A stretch of 64,000 bases of DNA, from the NCBI GenBank assembly GCA_947579605.1, contig OX388318.1, positions 25,964,098-26,028,097 on the forward strand, written 5' to 3'. The stretch's first letter is position 1; each line of letters opens with the position of its first letter. Shown piece by piece: positions 35,001 to 43,075 of the stretch. The notes beneath the pieces are model-generated. The model saw only the letters and a program-made list of their open reading frames with translations, had not been told where the DNA came from and did not search any database. Source of the DNA: Athripsodes cinereus. Its lineage: Eukaryota > Arthropoda > Insecta > Trichoptera > Leptoceridae. The position numbers and the translations under genes are program-made.

Positions 35001-38000
35001 ATTTAGATTTTATTAGATTAGTGCAATCGATGTACTTTCAGTTTATCGGAAGAATGTTATAAAAATATAATTATTATTAAAAATGTTATAAATTAGTTAA
35101 TTTGATTATTTGTGACTTGTGTTATACATATTATATATATATATATAAATCATCATAATCTGTGTGTAGAGGCTTATAATTTTCACATGGCATTTACTAT
35201 AAACGATTTTAATGTGTGATGTACAATATTCTTACTCAAAATTTATTGAATCAAAATAGAATCAATTAACGAAATAAACAAAACAAGCGTTTTATTCTGC
35301 TAATGATTTAATTTGTGAGAGAGACGTCTTTCGTCTTATGAGGACATTGTCAATCTGATTTTAAAAATACAACAATATTCATATATATAAAAATATTTAC
35401 AATAACAATGGTGTTTACAATTAAATATTTACAATAACAATATCATTGTTATTGTAAATATTTTTATATATATGAATATTGTTGTATTTTTAAAATCAGA
35501 TTGACAATGTCCTCATAAGACGAAAGACGTCTCCCTCACAAATTAAATCAATAGTAGAATAAAACGCTTGTTTTGTTTATTTCGATATGGAATTCTACTA
35601 CCTAAACACCGACACAGTGAATAAGAATCAATTAGTTTTTTTAAATATCGAAAATATCAAGCTTAGGTACTTAACGAAAGTACTCGAGATTGAAAAAAAT
35701 AATAATGAAAAATTATATAGTGTTTTCGGACTCATCTTCTGGCTTAAACACTGAATCATCCACTGACTAATTATTATTTATGTTACTTTTGTTTGTTTAT
35801 TTATTTTTATTTTTGTCTGACAAGATTAGTCTGTTGTTTTTCTGCCACTACACAGCCTTGTGGCCAGTGTGGTAGTGTTAAATTTAATAATTTACCATAG
35901 ACGTGGGTGCTGTACGCACTGGTTTCTCAGTCGGGCAACACTCGCGTCTAAAAAGGTATAAAAGGGGCGGCCATATTAGCTTTCTTTCTCTTTGGTCATA
36001 TCCGCTTATAAACTGTTGTAAACTATACTGTGTGCTTGTTCCTTCCAAATAATAAATGTTGTAATCCGATCGTGGCTTTGCTTTAATGGACCAAATACCC
36101 GTTGATTATTAATTCAACAGGTAGTAATATCCTTTTGCATATTTGATTGTCTTTTGTTTACATATTGTACGAAATTATGATTAACATTATTTCAATAAAG
36201 AAACATTATTATTATTAGGTATAATATAAAATATGTTAAAATAGTCTTTTCACAATCTGAACATACAAACCCTTGATAATTTGAATTAAACTATCAAGGG
36301 TTTGTATGTTCAGATGAAATTAAAGTAATAACACTGTATTACTTTAACTATGAACAATATTTGAGTCAGAGGCATTTCGGGTAGACACTCATCATCGGTG
36401 AGTTTTTATAATAAACTTAATACAAGGACAGAATAGAAAAACTACAAATATTAGGCAATACGTATAATGTGTCTGGGATACAAAAGAAACTTTAAGACCA
36501 CTGCCTCAAAACAGACTTAAGTCTAGCGCAGAGGTTCCCAAACTTTTTTTTTTCTCATAGACCACTTTTAAAATTTTCTGGTACTGGTGGACCCCCTGTA
36601 TTTCTACCCCCCCCCCCCCCGTCGCTAAATTTTTCGAAATGGTATAATTATTTGAAATATTTCAAAAACTCCTCGGTTTTCTTACAGAATATTTTCTCAC
36701 ATTACCTTTTTCTACAATGTAATGGGTATTTGTACCGACTATTGTTTATGTCAATATCTGGTGCTTTTACCGAATATCCAATACTTTAGCTATGGATTCG
36801 TGGACCCCCTTTTACAACTCGTGGACCCCCATTTTTTAGTCACGCCATCGTGGACCCCCGTCGAGTCTCCCGTGGACCACTTTGGGAATCACTGGTCTAG
36901 CGAACGCTGTCTAACACTAAGCACCTCCTGATATGTCCAATAGCTCACAGACAGTGTCACTGGGAGGAATTCGAGGAGCGAACTCATCTTGGGGGAACTG
37001 CAAGAGAGGTCGTGCCTTTCTGGGAGGGAATGGGAATAAGAAGCGAGGCAGTGAATTTAGTTTTTATTATTTTTTAAATTTGTATATTTAGATTTAATAT
37101 AAAGTACACTGAGAAAAATACTAACGAAATTTCACAACGAATTATTGGTACGTACTATCAGATTAGGACCAGAGATCGTACAAACGATTCATTAGTACGA
37201 ATCTATAATATTAACTCTTCGCAAACAAGTTGTTGGTAAATTTACCAATGATTTGTTTGCGAAGAGTTAATATTATAGATTTATACCAATGAATCGTTTG
37301 TACGATCTCTGGTCCTAATCTGATAGTACTGTACCAATGATTCGTTTTGAGTATTTTTCTCAGTGTAATATTTATTTAACAGATTTTTGTATAAATCAAG
37401 TTTCATATTTCTGGAAATATATAAATAAATAGAAAAATTTGAAACGGAATAATTCTAAATTCGTGTAAACTGAGTCCAACCCCCCCCATCACCTCTGATT
37501 GGGGGAATGGTCCACGAGCAATTATAGTGTTAGTGATTTAATTTATAATATCCAGTGTTGTATTATTTATGTATCAAATTAAATTAATAGATCAGATAAG
37601 AGATTAATATCATCTCATACATACAACTATCTGAATACCAGTGACGGAACAAAACTTTTTATGTCCGTCACGCACCTATTATTATTATTCTAAAAAAAAT
37701 CCCCTTGCACCAAGACCATAATAGCTTTTGGCCAAGGCAATCTCAGCGGGAAAAATAAAAAAAAAAATGCCATTTCAAAAAAAACAAACAAAAAACAGCG
37801 AGACAGAAAAAAACGCGAAAAAAATATCGTCAAAAAGAAACATAATCAAAGGAGAGTCTATCCTGGCGATAAAGTTTTTTTGTATGTATGTACTTATGTA
37901 ATTTTTATTACCTCTGAAAGGATTGATCGAAAGATTGGAGGAATTGGTGAACGCTCCAATGATATAAAGAGCTTTAGCTTATTATTTTTTTTAACTTTTT

Positions 38001-41000
38001 TATATGTTTTGTGACCAACACTGGAATTCCATATTTATTATTAATTCATCTTAAAAACTCTAAAATATTTTAGTGGAAATTACAGTGTTTAATTTATTTA
38101 ACACAAATTAATAATATTTTTTTATTGGCACAGAGAGGATGGCTTTCATATTTGTTGATTGTGGCTAGTATACCTACTGATTACCCCACTTCTGGAATAT
38201 GTTGTAATGGTATAATAGTATAGAATTATATTTTTAACAAAACTTTGCATTTGGTGTTTTGTGCATGTATAGAAATCACGTCCCTGCTGACTGCTACGTA
38301 TCTACATAGGAATCATTCAAATTTCTTAATAAACAACACCAACCACCGATATTATTAAATATATAGATTAAACATTTACTGCTATGTACATTAATGTACT
38401 TTCACCAACATTACGTTATTAAAAAAAACACTTAATTTAAATATGTATAAATATATTTATTAGTAGGTATATTCTGTATTTTTAATAGTTTAGAGGATTT
38501 TTGTTTAAGGATGTATTTACTTATGGATAAATTGTGATAAAAAAATTATTGTGGGATTCAGAGAAGTGGCTGTCCGAGGATCAAATGGCAAGAACATAAA
38601 TAAACTGTTATTAATTACTGGAATAAAATTATTGAAGTAATACAAACTAATGCTTTATATACGAAAAGTAAATAATTATTGATTATTAAAATAAAATGCA
38701 TAGATTTAGTACTACCACAATGGCTTTATTAATCTTGAGTTGGCTTTTATCGAGCTCCAGCTCTCATCATCAGGCTAATGTAAAGAGAATAAATTGTATT
38801 TAAATGTAATTTCTTCACTTTATGTCGAAGCCTGATGATGAGAGTGGAAGCTTTTGAAAGTCGGCACACGATCAATCAAATAATTATGCAAGAACTAAAT
38901 TGCAGTGTTTCATTTTTATTAAATTAAAATGAACTTCCATCAAGTACTGTCGGTCGACAATATTATTTATTTATTTCTATCATCAACGGCATTCAGCCTT
39001 TTACATTAGTAAGGTCTAAACATATTATACAATAATCAATCAATACAATAAAGCAAACAAAAAAACAACAAAATAAGATTAAACCTTAATTAATCAATAA
39101 AACACTAAAATATTGGCGCTACTATACTACTAAATAAATACTAAATAAATTATATTCTTCCACTATATATTTTTTAAATGGGGTAATCTGTGGATTTTGA
39201 ATACAAATTAATCTTTGTGTGTCATAAAATAGCAAATAATCGATACTATCTCTCACTTATTACTTGTCAACGAAAAATCTTGTACCTAGGATTACTGGAG
39301 TGGAAAGCATTGGAAAAAAGTAAAATAGAAATAATTGATTCTCAAAAGAGATAGGGTCATGACATTGCTCAAGTGCAAGCAAAACATTATTCTAACTCAG
39401 TATCCATAAGGCAGTCCACTTTAAGGCAGCTCAAGAACATAAGGAAAAATATAACAACCGACGGAGCTAAAACCATAATTGACTCATTCGTCGTATCACG
39501 ATTGGATTACTGCAATGGCATCCTGGAAAATCTGCCACAATATCAACTCCAGAGGATTCAGTCCGTTTTTAATGCGGCTGCACGCTTCATTTATCAACTG
39601 AATCGCTCTTCACACATATCTGCCACCCTTCAATCTCTTCACTGGCTCAGATGTCCGGAGAGAGTCGAATTTAAAGTGTGTTTGACAGTATTTAAGGCAC
39701 TTCATGCTATGGCCCCAGAATATATCATGGAACTCTGCGGTAGACAGGCGTTAAGTCATAGACAGACAACACTTAGGTCTTGTCAAGATATTACAACTAA
39801 ATTGGAGGTGACCAGTACTGTATCGAAACCAGTGTACGTGGAGCGTGCTTTTGCAATATCTGCACCTGTAGTCTGGAACAGGCTTCCACAAATGATCAGA
39901 GAAACGCAGGACTTATCTCGTTTCAAGAACCAACTGAAGACTTATCTATTCAAGAAATCTCACGGAATAATCCAGGCACAACCTTAATTAGCAAAGAGCG
40001 CCCTTGAGGTGGATTTTTTTTCACAAAACGGCGCTTTACAAATCATCCAAATAATAATAATAATAATAATAATAACCTAGCCCCCCCCCTCCGATCCATA
40101 ATTCCTACTACGTGTTGGGTGTGTGTCAAATAATTTATATTTTGTATTGTTTTGTTAACACTGTTATATAATGATGATATGCAAAAATAATGAATAAATA
40201 AATTTGTGTAGATCGAGATAAAAACATTTTTTTTAGATGTCTGTATCCAGTAGTAAAGAGATGAAATCAGCAGTCATCGAGTAACTATTGAATGAGTACA
40301 TCAACAGCAAATAGATCCTTAATAATAAGAAATTATGTATAATATTTTTAGCGAATATTTTTTCTACAAACTGCTACACATTTCTCACAAGGCGTCGTTC
40401 ACAAAAAATACTTTAAACATAGTCATCATCTCTAATGATCTCAACAGATCTAGAGGGATCACCACCTGAATAGCAGTGGCGGGACTAGACTTTTTATATA
40501 TTGGTCATGCTTTCGTAATTAATTTATCCATCGATACAATGGCGTAACCGAAATGTTTTACATCACTGAGCAGCAGCAGCCCAACATTTTTTGTTATTAT
40601 AAAATTAATTGTCATTTTTTTGCTCTCATAAATTCTGCTATAGAATTTTAAGAAATCATTCTAATTTTAAATTTTTGTCGTAAATTTTCAATTTAAGTAA
40701 TATGTAAATTTGAGATATATCACAATTAATTTTTTTAAACAAAAATTTGAATCCAAAAAAACAATTCACTAATTCTTAAAATTTATTTACTTACTATTGT
40801 TTAAATAAGTATATAATCTGTTAAAAATTGATGTATAATCATATTTTCAAATCTCATGTATTAAGAATGAAGTCATGTTAGTAAATATGACTTAAACTAC
40901 TTAATTATAATTAATTAGTAATTAAGTTATAGAGATTAAGTACTAAATTTATTTATTGAATGCGCCATATTTTTTCATCAGCTGGCATTGCAGTATGCCC

Positions 41001-43075
41001 ATATGCGCCGATTAGTTCATTTATTTTATTATACAACAAGCTTTTACACCGAAGGACAAGTCTACTATGATTATGAACTTAAAGTAGAACACAATATAAT
41101 TTAACCAAAAAATAATAACTAAAAATATTAATAAAATTATTATTCATTGATATATTAAATGTATGATAAGTACGTCATTGTAAGTATGCGGTACTATTTT
41201 GCATCTATGGTAGGCACGCCAGTGTTGACTCTATACATGACAATAATTACTTAATGATATTCATACCAGTAACTAGATGTTTGTTAATAATAATGATCAT
41301 AGATGATATATCGATTCCAAGAAACCTATGGGAACACTTATATCAAATTATATTGAGATGAATTAAATGTAGATACACAAAAAATACTAAATAAACCGTT
41401 TTAATTTTGAACAGACATTTGATTGAAGTGTTTCAGTTGTCTGATTGTCTCGAGTCTAGACAATTATTGTATTTTTTTTGCACATACATACATAATTTGA
41501 TTACTTTTCGAGTAGTTCGTTAAAATTGCAATATTATTTGGATTGAAATTGATATCAAAAGATTTAAGATCCCAGAGCTGACAGCTAGAAATTTATTCTC
41601 ATGCATAGAGTCACAAGAGTAAAATTCCCTACTGTTGAGCGTAATATAATAGTTTTTATATTTTTTATAATTTACTTTATTGATACTTTACGAAAACCTG
41701 CCGTATATAGGATACATACAAAAAAAAAACGGTCAATTTCTACTATAGGTTATCCAATAGTATCAAGTTAGTAAAAATATATTGATGATCATAGATGTAT
41801 TTGTTTTATTATTTTTCAGTGTACACCGTTACAGGATATCATAAGACATCCAGATATGAGCTGGGTGAGGGGCTCAGATTATACTTAAATAATGATTTAT
41901 TCCTCCACATAGTTGAATTTTACTGCATTATTATGCGTTTACATACTATTGCATTCTCTGGGCGAGATTCACTCCCTCGCCCCGATATTGCCATCTGAGC
42001 ACTTCTATGATATCTTGTAACGGTATACAGTGAAAGATAATAATAACAAATACTTCTATGATCTTCAATATATCTTTTCTAACTGAATACTGTTGGATAA
42101 CCTATAGAAGAAATTGACAAAAAAAAATTTTTTTTATTTAAAATAACATTCAACTGCTCAACACGACTAAGCAGAATTACACTTACTTTCAAGCAGCCTC
42201 GGTGTACTACTAATTATCTGCAAAGTGAATTTATCCACTGATCAGGCAATAATTATAACGCCTTTTTGTGAACAACATTGAAATCTTTGGATTCAATGGA
42301 CATAACGGTTGTATTTAATTTTGGAGAGAGGGATCAAGCCCTTCAGGCAAACCTTGAGACCTTCCTTATGAAGAATTTGTATGAAGAATATGGATGACAT
42401 AGGAACTGACATTCCTGTAACATCTATGGGTGAGGAAGGGTGCAACCCTTATTGTGTATCTTTGCTGTAATATTTGAAGGAACAATTTCTACATCCCTGG
42501 CGAACCCTGAGTCCCGTTGGGCATAAGCAGAGGTAGGTACTCATTCCATCGTTTTTAACACTTTCCTCCTTGTTGTCCTTTCTCTCTTCCACTCTTGTGC
42601 ACATATGGATGTTGAACATATATATTCCATTGCGGAGTTACATTAGGTGTATGATAAAATATCTCGCTGTAGGTATGCATTAGAAGGAATAATACATGCA
42701 TTTAATTTTTCGAATGTTTCGTGATTAACGCTGTGAAATTACATATTTTGATATTTATTATTAGTTTAAAAATAAAAGAAACTTTGTATTTATATTTTGG
42801 TGTCTTTTTTGTATTTTTGATGTAAAATATTGTTTTCTATTTCATATACGTGTACATGTACCTATAGTGAAACTGTTAGTTTAAAAAATATTGTAAAAAA
42901 AACATACAAATAAAAGATATTGGAGTTATAGGACTTACTAGGTACTTACTATATTTGTACTTACCAGGAAAGGAGATGGCTTTGGATGGATAGATGATCT
43001 GCCCCTTGAGTGGCAGGAAGACGAAGGGAATCTTCTGGGCTGAGGAGCCGGAGCCGAAGGGGGCTACAGCACATT
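23351..43075 (-). CDS. sha: shavenoid-like membrane protein (5' end missing)
   Basis: Six exons, all with AG/GT borders and consistent phase, join into 1,293 codons. Residues 1-149 (exons 1-3) are an extracellular domain starting CAVAPFGSGSSAQKIPF, with an NVS glycosylation sequon at the exon 3/4 junction. Residues 176-197 (IAIGISSVLLGLIYVASVFL) are a single transmembrane helix followed by HIKKRR. The rest is a long acidic, Ser/Pro-rich cytoplasmic tail with a CSGCPGC...CHNC cluster, VYQPIEPPSNFFHIG, and an APPLPPK SH3-ligand-like motif. I recognise this layout as insect shavenoid (kojak), a wing-hair/denticle protein in Drosophila. The name is from recall, not a search. The signal peptide exon is not found, so this model is partial. 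Confidence 0.65.
26149..26400 (-). CDS. sha: sha exon 5
   Basis: 252 bp, 84 whole codons. Acceptor TTGTTCTTTTAG, donor CTG|GTAAGA. Translation HQVTSVTVHPMVHIDHRRRI then YESYYKAESFPPRDENS and IGNTRKKLYFNPAYFEPHLL. Cytoplasmic; the NPAYFEPHLLL-APPPAAIEFL junction with exon 6 keeps the frame. Confidence 0.9.
26488..26960 (-). CDS. sha: sha exon 4, transmembrane exon
   Basis: 473 bp. Acceptor TTTGTTTTCAG, donor GCG|GTGAGA. Encodes the juxtamembrane segment, the transmembrane helix (about 26815-26880) and the start of the cytoplasmic tail (KKRRAKSEGDPEDK ... DECHTDENEPIDDGDTSEEM). Basic residues directly after the helix fit an inside-positive type I topology. Confidence 0.9.
26815..26880 (-). other. 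sha: Transmembrane helix of the sha product
   Basis: Encodes IAIGISSVLLGLIYVASVFL and two more hydrophobic residues, followed by HIKKRR, which acts as the cytoplasmic stop-transfer signal. Confidence 0.85.
26961..27445 (-). other. sha intron carrying two TE fragments
   Basis: A 485-bp intron. 27145-27230 is a RepA piece (CACCCATCCTGAATATCTC, ATGGAGAGGACAGTTCG). 27262-27420 is a LINE terminus in the plus orientation (MDQLKRDMSCGSYMELKRL, AENREEWRNKSKLVADQS). Together they make up nearly half the intron. Confidence 0.75.
27262..27425 (+). pseudogene. LINE C-terminal end inside sha intron
   Basis: Frame QMDQLKRDMSCGSYMELKRL then AENREEWRNKSKLVADQSNG followed by a stop and an AGATAAATAAAA tail. 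Homologous to the end of the remnant at 3540-3925 (YVELKRLAEDREEWRKKTK). Antisense to the host gene and ending about 20 bp before the exon donor. Confidence 0.7.
27446..27647 (-). CDS. sha: sha exon 3 of those found
   Basis: 202 bp. Acceptor TTTTTCACAG, donor CAA|GTGAGT. In the phase set by exon 2 it reads WAGEQEMRQRMEGRLLVVQL, LCRDVAALGG and AAFRVAGSPTRHVT. The overlapping longer frame through the same DNA is a shadow. Leaves one base (A) to complete Asn of the NVS sequon. Confidence 0.85.
27853..27905 (+). repeat. CR1-like LINE 3' tail
   Basis: GGCGCCCTTGAGGTCATGTT then AACGGCGCTTTACAAATTGT, the same as at 4043-4098, followed by (TA)n at 27902-27921. Confidence 0.75.
27922..28739. other. 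AT-rich intron DNA
   Basis: No feature recognised in this stretch of the sha intron. Confidence 0.4.
28740..29345 (-). pseudogene. R2-like LINE endonuclease-domain fragment
   Basis: The minus strand translates as RPDIVLVDRRCRKTYIIDIT then IPHDENLNKAEQDKIIKYLD, LAHEIKDMWRTPTTIIVPIV and IPKSLSNNLRKLGV. The R-PD-x(n)-D-I-T pattern matches the restriction-like endonuclease (PD-(D/E)xK) at the C-terminus of R2-superclade retrotransposons. Reverse transcriptase is absent. Relative to the inverted partner at 30832-31130, about 40 bp are deleted near the C-terminus (after RIVRR), altering the end. An AT-rich 3' UTR follows to 28740. Confidence 0.75.
29346..29694. other. AT-rich intron DNA
   Basis: No gene. 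A TCTATACT-rich low-complexity stretch lies at about 29605-29690. Confidence 0.4.
29695..30150. repeat. Head-to-head pair of CR1/L2-like LINE 3' ends
   Basis: The left copy (29695-29915, minus) and right copy (29935-30150, plus) are nearly exact inverted repeats of about 215 bp around a short core. The right copy encodes NFYERAFGVVGPVMWNTAYR and KLKTELFTGAL-like residues, i.e. the W-N-x-x-P...F-K-x-x-L-K-T-x-L-F end of CR1/L2 proteins, then GGCGCCCTTGAGACGGTCTA and an ATCATCCAAA tail. Each 3' tail points outward. Such an arrangement would make a stable hairpin RNA. Confidence 0.85.
30250..30385 (+). repeat. RepA partial copy
   Basis: GATTTCGAGTGTCCTGTAAA, GGTACGGATTCGTAAAACAT, CAGTTCAGTGATGAGGTTGA. 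The 3' third is missing. Confidence 0.75.
30386..30831. other. AT-rich intron DNA
   Basis: Nothing recognised apart from an (AAT)n run at about 30803-30826. Confidence 0.4.
30832..31125 (+). pseudogene. R2-like LINE 3' end, inverted partner
   Basis: GGCTCAAATACAGCATGCAG to the 3' UTR is the reverse complement of 28796-29037 with few changes. It reads LKYSMQKAVLLSSTRIVRRF followed by a stop, keeping the C-terminus that the left copy lost. Together with 28740-29345 it brackets the CR1 pair. Confidence 0.75.
31128..31275 (-). repeat. LINE 3' end, Jockey/CR1-like
   Basis: The minus strand reads GGTTGGCTGGAAGATGTTGC, CTCTGCAACAAGTCCGCCAT, then GTCAATAAACCTTTATTATT. This is the end of a LINE coding region followed by an (ATT)n tail; the right-hand R2-like tail runs directly into it. 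Confidence 0.65.
31276..31887. other. AT-rich intron DNA
   Basis: No gene. A possible LINE tail on the minus strand near 31500-31560 (TTATTTATTTATTTAC). Confidence 0.35.
31888..32015 (+). repeat. LINE 3' tail (family C)
   Basis: GGGTTAGTTGAGAGATATCG, CTGCGATAAACTCGCCCATT and a terminal (TTA)n. Related to 14001-14133. Confidence 0.7.
32087..32150 (-). pseudogene. LINE-A short fragment
   Basis: The minus strand translates to RVRPRTTWLDHLN, the RGRPRTTWLNHVDQ block of LINE-A. Confidence 0.6.
32151..32716. other. AT-rich intron DNA
   Basis: No feature recognised. Confidence 0.4.
32717..32830 (-). mobile_element. Penelope-like end with CUGACGA core
   Basis: The minus strand reads GCCTGACGATGAGAGCGAGA then GCTCTTCAAGTCGGCTCGCA and AAATAAATAAAATC. 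CTGACGA (window 32761-32767) fits CUGANGA, and GAGAGC/GCTCT can form stem II. The GAAA box is changed to TCAA. Solo copy. Confidence 0.5.
32930..33010 (-). repeat. LINE 3' tail (family D)
   Basis: The minus strand reads TTTGTTAACACTGTTATATA then ATGTTGATGTGCAAAAAG and an (AAAT)n tail. Homologous to 40130-40205 on the plus strand. Confidence 0.7.
33362..33495 (-). CDS. sha: sha exon 2 of those found
   Basis: 134 bp. Acceptor TTTATTTTCAG, donor CAG|GTGAGA. Translation (G)VRTPICAVSGAQFLTRNGF, DLRSSVDSDVPFTLFRDEGR and TFLQ, ending in phase 0. Separated from the previous exon by a 9.5-kb intron holding many repeats. Confidence 0.85.
33740..33860 (+). repeat. RepA partial copy
   Basis: TTTCTGTAAAAGGCAAGTAT, TTCGTAAAACGTCACGGAGT, then AATCAGCAATGATGACGTAT. 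Diverged. Confidence 0.6.
33953..34303. mobile_element. Very long foldback, 351 bp
   Basis: Arms of about 160 bp, almost perfectly complementary: left 33953-34120, right 34142-34303, loop about 20 bp. They differ mainly by a 7-bp TATCCTC insert in the left arm. The right arm ends CTCTTGAGAATGCCCATTGA, AGTGGGTGAAAACGTTAGAG, TTTAAATAAAATAAAGTG, matching the GAAAACGTTYGAG...AATAAA signature of the Penelope-like group (CTTGAGAATG in place of CUGAUGAUG, GCCCA/TGGGT as stem II). The arms stay open for 91 codons on the minus strand only because of the inverted structure; no protein is supported. Confidence 0.85.
34376..35269. other. AT-rich intron DNA
   Basis: Short frames only, none supported. Confidence 0.4.
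35270..35584. mobile_element. Long foldback, 315 bp, Penelope-like
   Basis: Left arm from CGAAATAAACAAAACAAGCG through AGAGACGTCTTTCGTCTTAT and ACAATATTCATATATATAAA. The right arm is its reverse complement to 35584. Each arm is about 130 bp and a short loop lies near 35415-35435. The right arm carries TTGACAATGTCCTCATAAGA then CGAAAGACGTCTCC, the degraded core plus GAAA box. Flank GAATTCTACTACCTAAACAC recurs near 58045. Confidence 0.85.
35876..36119 (+). mobile_element. Solo LTR, 244 bp, with 5-bp TSD
   Basis: Starts TGTTAAATTTAATAATTTAC and ends TTGATTATTAATTCAACA, giving TGTT...AACA termini. A perfect 5-bp duplication, GGTAG, flanks it (35871-35875 and 36120-36124). Inside are a TATA box (GGTATAAAAGG, about 35955) and a polyadenylation signal AATAAATG (about 36050), in the order expected of U3-R-U5. 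No internal retroelement DNA remains, so it arose by recombination between two LTRs. The superfamily (Gypsy, Bel/Pao or Copia) cannot be told. Confidence 0.9.
36255..36315. repeat. Perfect 24-bp hairpin
   Basis: ATCTGAACATACAAACCCTT... at 36255-36278 and its exact reverse complement at 36292-36315, with a 13-bp loop. Confidence 0.9.
36316..36420 (-). mobile_element. Penelope-like end with hammerhead-like core
   Basis: The minus strand reads CACCGATGATGAGTGTCTAC then CCGAAATGCCTCTGACTCAA and TAATACAGTGTTATTACTTT. CCGATGA is one base off CUGAUGA, and the GAAA box is intact at 36375-36378. It abuts the perfect hairpin. Confidence 0.5.
36529..36894. mobile_element. Non-autonomous hAT element with 8-bp TSD
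   Basis: Left end CAGAGGTTCCCAAACTTTTT, right end CACTTTGGGAATCACTG: typical hAT termini. A perfect 8-bp duplication, GTCTAGCG, lies at 36521-36528 and 36895-36902. The interior repeats CGTGGACCCCC several times on the right and has a (C)14 run at about 36607-36620. No transposase; 366 bp. Confidence 0.92.
36905..37050. repeat. RepE fragment
   Basis: CACCTCCTGATATGTCCAAT, GACAGTGTCACTGGGAGGAA, AACTGCAAGAGAGGTCGTG, TTTCTGGGAGGGAATGGGA. Matches 55200-55320. The orientation and parent element are not known. Confidence 0.7.
37105..37367. mobile_element. MITE-2, 263 bp with long inverted repeats
   Basis: Starts TACACTGAGAAAAATACT and ends with its reverse complement AGTATTTTTCTCAGTGTA. Most of both halves are complementary (AGATCGTACAAACGATTCAT; CTTCGCAAACAA around the centre). 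No coding capacity. The CACTGAGAAAAA terminus is seen in several insect DNA-transposon families, so the superfamily is left open. Confidence 0.85.
37370..38119. other. AT-rich intron DNA
   Basis: No gene. A short CAGTGACGGAACAAAACTTT near 37641 resembles a DNA-transposon end without a partner. Confidence 0.35.
38120..38225 (+). repeat. RepA 3' part
   Basis: TTGGCACAGAGAGGATGGCT and TTACCCCACTTCTGGAATAT then GGTATAATAGTA. Confidence 0.7.
38715..38885. mobile_element. Penelope-like foldback, two hammerhead-like cores
   Basis: The right copy has CTGATGA at 38832-38838 and GAAA at 38856-38859 with AGAG/CTTT as a short stem II. The left copy, on the minus strand, has CTGATGA at 38773-38767 with GAGCT/AGCTC as a perfect stem II and GATAAA in place of GAAA. 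Both copies continue into ATTAATAAA or ATCAATCAAA outward. This is the clearest two-core example in the window. Confidence 0.65.
38886..39020. repeat. Penelope-like tail joined to LINE tail
   Basis: The right copy continues as TGAACTTCCATCAAGTACTG then TCGGTCGACAATATTA. It runs into the reverse complement of a Jockey-like LINE tail (TATTTATTTATTTC, CATCAACGGCATTCAGCCTT). The same junction exists at 15463-15560. Confidence 0.7.
39370..40070 (+). pseudogene. CR1-like LINE, RT C-terminus and 3' tail
   Basis: An open frame of 204 codons (39373-39987): AKTIIDSFVVSRLDYCNGIL, LQRIQSVFNAAARFIYQLNR, LHWLRCPERVEFKVCLTVFK, PVVWNRLPQMIRETQDLSRF and KNQLKTYLFKKSHG. S-R-L-D-Y-C-N and W-N-x-L-P...F-K-x-x-L-K-T-x-L-F are hallmarks of CR1/L2/Rex1 LINE proteins. 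The palm domain is missing (5'-truncated). The tail AACGGCGCTTTACAAATCAT ends in (AATA)n, and its relatives at 4043 and 27853 are tail-only copies. The open frame suggests recent insertion. Confidence 0.9.
40130..40205 (+). repeat. LINE 3' tail (family D)
   Basis: TTTGTATTGTTTTGTTAACA, CTGTTATATAATGATGATAT, then AATAAATAAAT. Matches 32930-33010. Confidence 0.7.
40206..41731. other. AT-rich intron DNA
   Basis: No supported gene. CAGTGGCGGGACTAGAC near 40473 resembles a DNA-transposon end without a partner. Confidence 0.4.
41732..42118. mobile_element. Long-TIR MITE-3, 387 bp
   Basis: Inverted arms exceed 120 bp: GTCAATTTCTACTATAGGTT at the left and its counterpart AACCTATAGAAGAAATTGAC at the right. 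The arms continue through TATTGATGATCATAGATGTA and GTGTACACCGTTACAGGATA. A solo left arm lies at 55099-55202. The 67-codon frame inside is not supported as a gene. Confidence 0.85.
42119..42964. other. Intron DNA, no gene recognised
   Basis: No recognisable element; 42330-42530 is a slightly GC-richer patch without clear motifs. Confidence 0.4.
42965..43075 (-). CDS. sha: sha exon (first found)
   Basis: 111 bp. Acceptor TTTATTTATTTCCAG before 43075, donor CTG|GTAAGT at 42964. It enters with two bases of a split codon (N|AA) and leaves with one (G|GA). Translation CAVAPFGSGSSAQKIPF...LKGQIIYPSKAISFP. GC-rich against an AT-rich intron. A preceding exon ending in one codon base must exist; G would give Glu. 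Confidence 0.85.
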
